A stretch of DNA of 64,000 nt, taken from the NCBI GenBank assembly GCA_016235425.1, contig JACRLC010000015.1, forward strand, positions 1 to 64,000, written 5' to 3'. Of this stretch, positions 17,635-25,100 are shown piece by piece; the stretch's first letter is position 1; the number at the start of each line of letters is the position of its first letter. The position numbers and the translations under genes are program-made. The notes under the pieces are model-generated. The model was given only the letters and a program-made list of their open reading frames with translations. It did no database searches and was not told the origin of the DNA. The DNA comes from Chloroflexota bacterium. GTDB taxonomy: Bacteria > Chloroflexota > Anaerolineae > Anaerolineales > Villigracilaceae.

Positions 17635-17647
17635 CAAGTTTTTTCTT

Positions 17648-17686
17648 CGTGGTGTTGTGGGTTGAACAACAGCCTATAACACCACG
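17648..17686. other. intergenic hairpin after the third sulfatase
   Basis: CGTGGTGTT pairs with AACACCACG (9 bp perfect), and the inner bases continue the stem using G-U pairs. There is no T run on the 3' side. It separates the sulfatase gene from the lipoprotein gene and may act as a partial terminator or RNA-stability element. Confidence 0.5.
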
Positions 17687-17710
17687 AGGCCACGCAAAAG
17701 GAGCGAATCT

Positions 17711-18919
17711 ATGAACAGGATAACCAAATCCTACCGGGCGTTGAGCGCAGTGCTTCTGATCCTTGTCTTTCTGGCCCTGCCGGCCTGCGATGCCTCACCA
17801 GCGACTCCTACGCAAGGCACGGCAGGGATAGCCAACCCTGCCTCGGTGTACTGCGAAGAGCAAGGCGGGAAGGTTTCGATCGTTCAGAGTGAAGATGGCA
17901 GCCAGTACGGTTTATGCCTCTTCGATGATAACCGGCAGTGCGAAGAGTGGGCCATGTACCGGGGCGAGTGCCCGGTGGGCGGAGTAGAGGTGAGCGGCGA
18001 AACAGTTACTGACCCGCTGCCCTCCTGGAATGCCGGTCCCGCCAAGAACACGATCCTGAAGTTCGTGGCCGACGTGACCGACCCGGCAGGAGCCTCCTAC
18101 GTCCCGCCCGCCGAACGGATCGCCGTCTTCGACAACGATGGCACGCTGTGGACCGAACAGCCCATGCCTGCCCAGGCGGCCTTCGTCTTCGCCCGCATCG
18201 CGGAGCTGGCAGCCGGGCATCCTGAATGGCAAACCACTCAGCCGTACCAGGCAGTGCTGGAAAACGACGCCCAGGCGCTCGCCGCTCTGAGCGAGGAGGA
18301 CGTAGCGGAGCTGCTCGCCGTGACTCACTCCGGCATGACCGAAGAGGAGTTCACGGCCATTGCGACGACATTCCTTGAAACCGCCCGGCACCCCCGCTTC
18401 AACGTCCGTTACACCGAAACGGTCTACCAGCCCATGCTGGAGCTGCTGGCACTGCTGCGAGCCAATGGCTTCAAGACTTTCATTGTCTCCGGTGGCGGCG
18501 CACAGTTCATGCGCGCCTTCTCCGAGCCGGTCTACGGCATCCCGCTGCAGAACGTGATCGGCAGCAGCCTGCAGTACGAGTTCCGCCAGACGCCGGACGG
18601 CCCGGTCCTGGTGCGCCTGCCGGAGCTCGCCACCTTCAATAACGCCGAGATGAAGCCGATCAACATCCAGCGCGTTATTGGACGCCGCCCGATCCTGGCT
18701 GCCGGAAATTCGGACGGAGACCTGGCTATGTTCCAGTACACCGGCGCCAGTAAGGGGCCGTTCCTGGTCTTGTTGCTGGTCCACGATGATGCGGAGCGGG
18801 AGTATGAATACCTCGCGGGAACCGATGCGGTGATGACCGCCGCAGCGCAGAGTCCCTGGATGTTCGTCAGCATGAAGCGCGACTTCGCGACGATGTTTCC
18901 CTTCGAGATGGACAATTGA
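17711..18919 (+). CDS. lipoprotein: DUF333 domain fused to HAD phosphatase
   Basis: A 402-residue predicted lipoprotein. The signal peptide ends in the lipobox LPAC with Cys26, followed by a Ser/Thr/Pro linker. A DUF333-like domain (NPASVYCEEQGGKV ... GLCLFDD) spans about 40-95. A HAD-superfamily hydrolase domain spans about 110-400, with motif I DNDGTLW, motif II in FIVSGGG and motif IV in GNSDGDLAMF, resembling phosphoserine/phosphocholine phosphatase-like enzymes. The expected reaction is phosphomonoester hydrolysis outside the cytoplasmic membrane. The pairing of DUF333 with HAD is unusual to me. It follows the sulfatase genes in the same direction, but the sulfatases appear cytosolic, so the functional link is uncertain. 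Confidence 0.8.
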   Translation: MNRITKSYRALSAVLLILVFLALPACDASPATPTQGTAGIANPASVYCEEQGGKVSIVQSEDGSQYGLCLFDDNRQCEEWAMYRGECPVGGVEVSGETVTDPLPSWNAGPAKNTILKFVADVTDPAGASYVPPAERIAVFDNDGTLWTEQPMPAQAAFVFARIAELAAGHPEWQTTQPYQAVLENDAQALAALSEEDVAELLAVTHSGMTEEEFTAIATTFLETARHPRFNVRYTETVYQPMLELLALLRANGFKTFIVSGGGAQFMRAFSEPVYGIPLQNVIGSSLQYEFRQTPDGPVLVRLPELATFNNAEMKPINIQRVIGRRPILAAGNSDGDLAMFQYTGASKGPFLVLLLVHDDAEREYEYLAGTDAVMTAAAQSPWMFVSMKRDFATMFPFEMDN

Positions 18920-19048
18920 TCGGGCTGGTCAAGGCGCCAGGTATTCAAACCAACGGGCTTTACCGGTCACACGAACAGGCGTCTACACACGAATCTGAAA
19001 GGAATGGATCCGTGAATCGGATATCCAATGATCTTGATTGGCCTTGCC

Positions 19049-19177
19049 GTGCCGATAAATCGAGCTGCGTCATCGCCGCCCGCATCAGGCTTTGACCTTC
19101 ATCCCTTCGACAAGCTCAGGGCAAGCCTGTAACCGGCAAAACTGCCTGATCTCCCCCACGCGCATATCCGCATCGCA
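19049..19177 (-). pseudogene. second, short comM remnant with a 23-nt insertion
   Basis: This stretch repeats part of the intact comM gene just downstream (compare 19317-19430), including the shared CTCCCCCACGCGCATATCCGC. It is interrupted at about 19103-19125 by an insertion containing CCCTTCGACAAGCTCAGGG, which shifts the frame. It lies directly beyond the stop codon of the full gene, in the same orientation. It is non-coding and looks like debris from repeated recombination at this locus. Confidence 0.75.
19103..19121. repeat. candidate small dispersed repeat inserted in the comM remnant
   Basis: CCCTTCGACAAGCTCAGGG has CCCT/AGGG ends and is absent at the matching place in the intact comM copy (around 19375). 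It therefore appears to have been inserted. I recall very similar short sequences scattered in unrelated bacterial genomes, but only one copy is seen in this window. Confidence 0.4.
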
Positions 19178-19196
19178 GACGAAGATGGGTCAGCAA

Positions 19197-20726
19197 TTAT
19201 CCCATCATTAACTTCGGCCTATACTGCAATGCCTCAGCCAGATGTACAGACTGGATGTCTTCACTCCCCGCCAAATCTGCGATCGTGCGTGCTAACTTGA
19301 GGATGCGATGATAGGCTCGTGCCGACAAATTGAGCTGCGTCATCGCTGCCCGCATCAGGCTTTGACCTTCATCCTGCAACCGACAAAATTGCCGAATCTC
19401 CCCCACGCGCATATCCGCGTTGCAGACGATATCGGATGATCCATTCATTAAGAAGCGCTTGTTTTGAATATCCCGCGCAGCTTGCACGCGGCCGCGAATA
19501 GCTTCACTTGACTCCCCCACGCGGTCTCCGCTCAACTTTTCATAATCTACTCTTGGGACTTCGATGTGGATGTCAATGCGGTCGAGCAGTGGCCCCGAGA
19601 TGCGTTTTTGGTATTTGGTCACCGTCGCGGGCGCGCAGGTACAAGGCTTGAGTGAATCACCGAAGTAACCACACTGGCAGGGATTCATCGCTGCAATGAG
19701 TTGAAAATTCGCTGAAAAAGTTAGCGAGCCTTTGGCGCGGCTGATGGTGACAACTTTATCTTCCATCGGCTGGCGCATGACTTCAAGGACGCGCGTGCCG
19801 AATTCAGGGAATTCATCCAAAAACAAAACACCCCTGTGCGCTAACGATATTTCTCCCGGCTTCGGGATATTTCCGCCTCCCACCAAACCCGCATGGCTAA
19901 TTGTGTGATGCGGTGCGCGGAATGGACGATATCGAATCAATGGCGTACCTGCGGGGAGTTGGTCTGCGACAGAGTAGATGCGGGTCACATCCAGTGATTC
20001 TTCGATGCTCATCTCGGGAAGGATGCCGGGCATTGCGCGCGCAAGTAAAGTCTTTCCCGCTCCCGGAGAGCCGACCATCAGGACGTTGTGCCCGCCGGCC
20101 GCGGCAACTTCGAGGGCGCGTTTGACGTGTTCCTGTCCTTTTATTTCGCTGAAATTGGTTGGGGTGAAGAGGGGTTCGAGATCATTGCCTGAGGCTTGAT
20201 AAGGCTCGATTAAACGGCGGCCAGCCAAATGGTCGTAAAGATCCGCAAGCGATTTGACCGCGAAAATTTCAAGGTCCGGGATCAGGGCCGCTTCGGGCGC
20301 GTCGACCTCGGGCACGAACATCCGCTTGAATCCATTGGAGCGGGCAGTGGCGGCCATCGGCAGGACGCCGCGTGTGTGACGCACGACCCCGTCCAGTGAA
20401 AGCTCGCCGATGACGAGCGCGTTTTCAACAACGTCGTGAGGGAGAAAGCCTGCGAGCATGATTACGCCGAGCGCGATGGGCAGGTCATAGGCTGGCCCCT
20501 CTTTGCGGACAATGGCAGGCGCAAGGTTGACCACCACGCGATGGCGCGGGAAATGCAGGCCCGCGTTCTTTACCGCGGTTTGCACCCGTTCGCGGCTTTC
20601 CTGCACGGCAACGTCCGGTAGGCCTACGATGGTAACGCCGGGCAGGCCATTGCTGAAATCCACTTCCACTTCAACGATGACGCCTTCAAGGCCGATGACT
20701 GCGCATGAATACACCCTGGACAGCAT
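19197..20726 (-). CDS. comM: YifB/ComM-family Mg-chelatase-like AAA+ ATPase
   Basis: A full-length 509-residue member of the family that includes ComM, a hexameric helicase promoting branch migration during natural transformation. The N-terminal Lon-protease-like ChlI domain covers about 20-140 (VEVDFSNGLPGVTIVGLPD). The AAA+ core has Walker A GSPGAGKTLLAR near residue 218 and Walker B VLFLDEFPEF near 300, followed by NPCQCGYFGDS and a Mg_chelatase C-terminal domain (LSARAYHRILKLARTIADL). It is the only intact copy of three related sequences in the window. It reads against its neighbours on both sides and separates the sulfatase block from the polysaccharide operon. Confidence 0.92.
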   Translation of the reverse strand: MLSRVYSCAVIGLEGVIVEVEVDFSNGLPGVTIVGLPDVAVQESRERVQTAVKNAGLHFPRHRVVVNLAPAIVRKEGPAYDLPIALGVIMLAGFLPHDVVENALVIGELSLDGVVRHTRGVLPMAATARSNGFKRMFVPEVDAPEAALIPDLEIFAVKSLADLYDHLAGRRLIEPYQASGNDLEPLFTPTNFSEIKGQEHVKRALEVAAAGGHNVLMVGSPGAGKTLLARAMPGILPEMSIEESLDVTRIYSVADQLPAGTPLIRYRPFRAPHHTISHAGLVGGGNIPKPGEISLAHRGVLFLDEFPEFGTRVLEVMRQPMEDKVVTISRAKGSLTFSANFQLIAAMNPCQCGYFGDSLKPCTCAPATVTKYQKRISGPLLDRIDIHIEVPRVDYEKLSGDRVGESSEAIRGRVQAARDIQNKRFLMNGSSDIVCNADMRVGEIRQFCRLQDEGQSLMRAAMTQLNLSARAYHRILKLARTIADLAGSEDIQSVHLAEALQYRPKLMMG

Positions 20727-20823
20727 GGACGAAGTTTAGACGAGGTGGGAGGAAATGTCAATTGAATGGGGGAGAAATTGTTGAACATTCAAAATGGAAC
20801 CGGACGCGCTCCATTTACTGGGA

Positions 20824-20829
20824 TATAAT
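20824..20829 (+). promoter_or_regulatory. candidate -10 box for the diacetamido-mannuronate operon
   Basis: A perfect TATAAT in an AT-rich run lies about 45 bases before the start of the first gene of the operon, and the upstream gene is transcribed the other way. No convincing -35 hexamer is present at the usual spacing, so this is a weak call based on location and the -10 match. Confidence 0.3.
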
Positions 20830-20874
20830 ATTTTTCGCTTTCCCACACTCAGAAGAATCTTTAAGGCTTGACTC

Positions 20875-21831
20875 ATGACACACAACTTTGCCATTATCGG
20901 TGTTGGAGGATACGTTGCTCCGAGACACCTAAAAGCAATCCGCGATACCAATAATCATTTGGCGGCGGCCGTTGACCCAAAGGATTCGGTTGGCGTGCTC
21001 GATCAATTCGGATTCGATGTGATGTTCTTTACCGAGATCGAGCGGTTCGACCGCCACCTGGAAAAACTGCGCCGGGGGCCGGAGGAAAGCCGCGTTCATT
21101 ACGTGAGCGTTTGTTCGCCGAATTACCTGCACGATGCGCATTGCCGCCTGGCCCTGCGAATTGGCGCCGACGTAATTTGTGAAAAACCGCTGGTCATCAA
21201 CCCGTGGAATCTCGATCATCTTGAGGAAATCGAGATGGAAACAGGCCGCCGGATAAACAATGTTTTACAGTTGCGTGTCCATCCTGAACTATTGAAATTA
21301 AAGCAATCGCTGAATGCAGATCCCGGCACGGGACAGCATGACGTAGTGTTAAGCTATATCACGAGCCGCGGCAATTGGTATCATGTTTCCTGGAAAGGAC
21401 AGCAGGAGAAATCGGGCGGCGTTGCCACAAATGTGGGCATCCATTTCTTTGACCTGCTCATCTGGTTGTTTGGGCCTGTGGTGGACGTGAGGCTTTATCA
21501 CAGCGATGATTATCGCATGAGTGGGTTTATTGAATTGGAACGCGCCAGGGTGCGCTGGTTCCTTTCCGTGGATAGCAATGACTTGCCGTTTGCCGCCAAA
21601 CCGGGCGGCAAAACCACCTTCCGCTCGATCACGGTGGATGGACGGGAGATCGAGTTCTCGGAAGGATTTACGGACCTGCACACGCGCGTCTACGAGGATG
21701 TTTTAGCCGGACGCGGTTTTCGCATCAAGGATGCAAGGCCGTCCATTGAATTGACCCATCGCATCCGCACTTCGCCGGTCTCACCGCTGGATACTTTGGC
21801 GCATCCCATGTTGATTGCAAAAAGGGGGTGA
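20875..21831 (+). CDS. wlbA: Gfo/Idh/MocA oxidoreductase, WlbA/WbpB-like (UDP-GlcNAcA 3-dehydrogenase)
   Basis: A 318-residue NAD-dependent enzyme, probably oxidising C3 of UDP-N-acetyl-glucuronate. The N-terminal Rossmann domain begins FAIIGVGGYVAPRHLKAI, and the family motif EKPL is in ADVICEKPLVINPWNL near residue 105. The C-terminal domain has the substrate-site segment GGVATNVGIHFFDLLIW. The WlbA/WbpB assignment rests on these features plus gene order: acetyltransferase, aminotransferase and 2-epimerase follow directly, the set known from Bordetella wlb and Pseudomonas wbp loci. The stop overlaps the next start (GTGA). The UDP-GlcNAc 6-dehydrogenase that would supply the substrate is not in this window. 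Confidence 0.88.
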   Translation: MTHNFAIIGVGGYVAPRHLKAIRDTNNHLAAAVDPKDSVGVLDQFGFDVMFFTEIERFDRHLEKLRRGPEESRVHYVSVCSPNYLHDAHCRLALRIGADVICEKPLVINPWNLDHLEEIEMETGRRINNVLQLRVHPELLKLKQSLNADPGTGQHDVVLSYITSRGNWYHVSWKGQQEKSGGVATNVGIHFFDLLIWLFGPVVDVRLYHSDDYRMSGFIELERARVRWFLSVDSNDLPFAAKPGGKTTFRSITVDGREIEFSEGFTDLHTRVYEDVLAGRGFRIKDARPSIELTHRIRTSPVSPLDTLAHPMLIAKRG

Positions 21832-22427
21832 GCGTGGATTACTTCGTGCACGAATCCAGTTACATAGATGAAGGGGCAAGGATCGGCAAAGGGACAAAGA
21901 TCTGGCATTTTTGCCATATCATGAGCACCGCGGTAATTGGCGAGCGTTGCAACATTGGTCAAAACGTACTTATCTCCAATGATGTCACACTGGGAAATAA
22001 TGTAAAGGTGCAAAACAACGTTTCGTTGTACACGGGGGTAATCATCGAGGATGATGTTTTTCTTGGCCCATCCATGGTGTTCACAAATGTCATTAACCCG
22101 CGCAGTCACGTCAGCCGGAAGGATGAATATAAAACGACACTCGTCAAACGCGGCGCGAGCATTGGTGCGAATGCAACCATCGTCTGCGGCGTTACGCTTG
22201 GACGATATTGCTTTGTCGGTGCCGGGTCGGTGGTGACGCGCGACGTTCCCAACTACGCACTGGTTTACGGGAATCCGGGCCGCGTGCAAGGCTGGATGTG
22301 TCAGTGCGGGGTACGCCTGGAATTCAAGCGCACCGAAGGTTTTGAAACCGCGGCCTGTCCGCAATGCGGGGACCGCTATAAAAAAGAAGGACAGGTTGTA
22401 ACCCCTCTCACAGGAGCAAATCAATAA
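21828..22427 (+). CDS. wlbB: left-handed beta-helix N-acetyltransferase, WlbB/WbpD-like
   Basis: A 199-residue trimeric acetyltransferase that would use acetyl-CoA to acetylate the 3-amino group of UDP-2-acetamido-3-amino-glucuronate. Hexapeptide repeats run from about residue 12 to 145 (ARIGKGTKIWHFCHI, GERCNIGQNVLI, GASIGANATIVCG). The conserved YGNPGRVQGW closes the helix domain. A C-terminal zinc-ribbon-like tail has two Cys pairs (CQCG and CPQCG), as seen in WbpD-type enzymes. It starts with GTG, overlaps the previous gene by four bases and has a GGGGG-rich ribosome site. The aminotransferase gene starts immediately after its stop. Confidence 0.9.
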   Translation: MSVDYFVHESSYIDEGARIGKGTKIWHFCHIMSTAVIGERCNIGQNVLISNDVTLGNNVKVQNNVSLYTGVIIEDDVFLGPSMVFTNVINPRSHVSRKDEYKTTLVKRGASIGANATIVCGVTLGRYCFVGAGSVVTRDVPNYALVYGNPGRVQGWMCQCGVRLEFKRTEGFETAACPQCGDRYKKEGQVVTPLTGANQ

Positions 22428-23543
22428 ATGAGTATCCCGCTTTTGGACCTTGTTGCGCAATATCACGCGATCAAAGATGAGATGGATGCCGCCGTTTTAG
22501 GGGTGTTGGAATCGGGCAAATTCATCCTTGGCCCGAACGTAACTGCACTTGAAAAGGAAATTTGTGAATATCTCGGCGTAAAACACGCGGTCGGCCTGGC
22601 ATCAGGAACCGACGCGTTGATTATCGCACTGCGCGCCGCGGGTGTGGGCGCGGGGGATGAGGTCATTGTCCCGGCCTACACATTTTTCGCCACCGCAGGA
22701 GCAGTGCTGAATGTGGGCGCGACGCCTGTTTTTGTGGACGTTCATCCTGACACATATTTGATGGATTTCACACAAGTCGAATCCATTATCACAGCCAGGA
22801 CCAAAGCCCTGATCCCCGTCCATCTTTACGGCCAGCCTGCGGATATGGATGAGATTCTCGCCATCGCAAAAAAACACAACTTGAAAGTTATCGAAGACAA
22901 TGCCCAGGCCATCGGCTCGGAATACAAGGGGAAAAAGACCGGCAGTATCGGCGATATGGGTTGTCTGAGTTTTTTTCCCAGCAAGAATTTGGGAGGCTAT
23001 GGCGATGGTGGAATGCTCGTCACGAATGACGATGGCCTGGCTGAAAAAGCGCGCATGTTGCGCGCGCACGGCTGGAAGAAAAAATATTTCCCGGAAATGC
23101 TCGGCTACAACTCACGTCTCGATGAAATCCAGGCCGCGATCCTGCGCGTGAAACTGAAACATCTCGACGATTGGAATCACCGCCGCCGCGAAATCGCCCG
23201 CCAATACTCGCACACATTGAAAGCGTTTGGCTTGGAAACCCCAGTCGAAGCGCCTGGCCGCACACACGTCTATCATTTATACATGGTGAGATTCAGTCGG
23301 CGCGGCGAAGTGCAGAAAAAATTGAAGGATGCTGGAATCGCGACCGAAGTTTATTATCCACAACCGCTTCATCTCGCGGACCCTTGTAAGGCTCTCGGTA
23401 AAAAGGAGGGGGATTACCCTGTTGCAGAAAAAGCCAGCTTGTCCCTGCTGGCGCTTCCTCTCTACCCGGAACTCTCGAACGCGCAGTTTGAGGAAGTCTG
23501 TGTGGAGGTGGAGAAAATTGCCCGGGCAACGAGTGCAAGCTAA
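22428..23543 (+). CDS. wlbC: DegT/DnrJ/EryC1 aminotransferase, WlbC/WbpE-like
   Basis: A 371-residue PLP-dependent sugar aminotransferase that would convert UDP-3-keto-GlcNAcA to the 3-amino sugar with glutamate as donor. The PLP Lys is Lys186 in FFPSKNLGGYGDGG; other family motifs are GTDALIIALRA near residue 62, PVHLYGQPADMD near 128 and EDNAQAIGSEYKG near 157. AGGAG precedes the ATG, which follows the acetyltransferase stop directly. Together with its neighbours it builds a 2,3-diacetamido uronate. The C-terminus is complete, and 43 bases separate it from the epimerase gene. Confidence 0.92.
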   Translation: MSIPLLDLVAQYHAIKDEMDAAVLGVLESGKFILGPNVTALEKEICEYLGVKHAVGLASGTDALIIALRAAGVGAGDEVIVPAYTFFATAGAVLNVGATPVFVDVHPDTYLMDFTQVESIITARTKALIPVHLYGQPADMDEILAIAKKHNLKVIEDNAQAIGSEYKGKKTGSIGDMGCLSFFPSKNLGGYGDGGMLVTNDDGLAEKARMLRAHGWKKKYFPEMLGYNSRLDEIQAAILRVKLKHLDDWNHRRREIARQYSHTLKAFGLETPVEAPGRTHVYHLYMVRFSRRGEVQKKLKDAGIATEVYYPQPLHLADPCKALGKKEGDYPVAEKASLSLLALPLYPELSNAQFEEVCVEVEKIARATSAS

Positions 23544-23586
23544 CCGCCCGCGTGAAGCGGTTTTATATTCACAAAAGAGTCAAACG

Positions 23587-24660
23587 ATGAAAGTAGTCTC
23601 GATTGTTGGGGCCCGCCCGCAGTTCATCAAAGCGGCGGTGCTCTCTGAAAAATTGCGCCAGCAGGGACAGGAAATCCTTGTCCACACAGGCCAGCATTAC
23701 GACGATAACATGTCGGATGTTTTCTTCGATGAGTTGAAAATTCCCCAGCCCGACATCCATCTTGGAATCGGGAGCGGAAGCCACGCCGAGCAGACCGGGC
23801 GAATGTTGATCGAAATCGAATCGGTGCTCGAACGCGAGAAACCGGATTGGTGCGTGGTTTTCGGCGATACCAATTCCACATTGGCAGGCGCGTTGGCCGC
23901 CGCCAAACTCCACATTCGAGTGGCGCACGTTGAAGCGGGACTGCGCTCGTTCAACAAGGCCATGCCCGAGGAAGTGAACCGCGTGCTTTGCGATCATGTT
24001 TCGGACGCGCTGTTTTGCCCAACGTCAAATGCGGCGGAAAATTTGCGAAACGAGGGCATCACGCAGGGCATCCATGTGGCAGGCGACATCATGGGGGATA
24101 TGCTCAAGCGGTCATTGGAACGCGCCCGGAAGAAAAGCAAAATCCTGGAGCAACTGGACGTCCAGCCGAAGAATTATGCCCTGGCGACGGTTCACCGCGC
24201 GGCAAACACCGATAATCTGGATAATTTGAAGACTCTGCTTGAGACGTTCGGAAAAATAAATCGAATTGTGATTCTTCCGCTTCACCCCCGGACCCGCGGG
24301 ATGATTCAGCGAAATGGGCTGACTCTCCCCGAATCCGTTCGGGCAATTGACCCGGTCGGTTATTTCGATATGCTGCAATTGGAGGCGAATGCGGATTGCA
24401 TCCTGACCGATTCCGGCGGAATGCAAAAAGAGGCCTACTGGGTGGGCGTCCGCTGTATCACGCTCCGCGAGGAGACCGAGTGGGTGGAAACCGTGCAGGC
24501 AGGCTGGAATCGAGTGGTTGGAACCAACCCGGGTTTGATACTGGATACAGTGCTGAACTGGCTCCCGCAGGGCGAGAGAAAGGATATTTACGGAGATGGG
24601 GAGACGGCAGGGAGGATTGCAGGGATTTTAGAGGGGATGAGGAAAATGGATATGCCCTGA
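23587..24660 (+). CDS. wbpI: UDP-N-acetylglucosamine 2-epimerase family, WbpI/WlbD-like
   Basis: A 357-residue non-hydrolysing epimerase. In this context it should convert UDP-2,3-diacetamido-glucuronate to the mannuronate form. GARPQFIKAA opens the protein, with HTGQHYDDNMSDVFF near residue 36, GDTNSTLAGALAA near 94, HVEAGLRSF near 118 and the C-terminal TDSGGMQKEAYWVG near 274. WecB-type UDP-GlcNAc 2-epimerase is the alternative reading, but placement after the wlbABC genes favours the diacetamido substrate. An upstream in-frame extension overlaps the aminotransferase gene and is rejected because the protein family begins at this ATG. This gene ends the operon; no clear terminator follows. 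Confidence 0.88.
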   Translation: MKVVSIVGARPQFIKAAVLSEKLRQQGQEILVHTGQHYDDNMSDVFFDELKIPQPDIHLGIGSGSHAEQTGRMLIEIESVLEREKPDWCVVFGDTNSTLAGALAAAKLHIRVAHVEAGLRSFNKAMPEEVNRVLCDHVSDALFCPTSNAAENLRNEGITQGIHVAGDIMGDMLKRSLERARKKSKILEQLDVQPKNYALATVHRAANTDNLDNLKTLLETFGKINRIVILPLHPRTRGMIQRNGLTLPESVRAIDPVGYFDMLQLEANADCILTDSGGMQKEAYWVGVRCITLREETEWVETVQAGWNRVVGTNPGLILDTVLNWLPQGERKDIYGDGETAGRIAGILEGMRKMDMP

Positions 24661-25100
24661 GGAATTGTCAATTACCGTTGCATCACCTAAAAGTATCATT
24701 AACGGAATCGTAAGGGTTGGCAGTTGCCCCATGTTTTATAATGCAACTGGGTTCTGAATGGTCTATAATCGAAGCACACGAGACCTAACTCGGACGAGCC
24801 GAAAAAGTTTTACCGCGAAGCCCGCTACACCTGCCCTGGCGGGCGGTGCCAGGGAGAGCGCAAAGATTTTAAAGGTTTTTCTTAGCGGCCTTTGTGTGCT
24901 TGGCGGTTCAAAAATTCTTGCACACGTGTGCCTGCGGCTCAGTGCAGGCAAAAAACAAGGAGTTCACTTGTCAGGTACTAAAGACCCAGGTTTTCGCGTC
25001 CATTCCGCAGAACAGCGGAAAAAAGTACAAAAGATGCAAAAATGAGAAGAAAACATCGGGAACTGCATCGAGTTTATCTATAAGAAAGGCTAGGATAATC
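24661..25100. other. 440-base intergenic region with degenerate spacer repeat
   Basis: I see no gene here. The middle part (about 24805-24930) has an imperfect inverted structure, with ACCGCGAAG on one side, GCGCAAAG in the middle and CTTGGCGGTTCAAAA on the other, the style of low-complexity spacer repeat found near other module borders in this window. Two TATAAT boxes occur at 24737-24742 (with TTGGCA 14 bases upstream, a short spacing) and at 24764-24769. Either could be part of a promoter for the surface-protein genes, which would give a leader of over 300 bases. Reading frames crossing this region have no coding character. Confidence 0.4.

Noticed and set aside
24758-25045. 95-codon frame before the first SLH-like protein
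   Set aside because: It runs through a spacer repeat, has no ribosome site and encodes no recognisable sequence.
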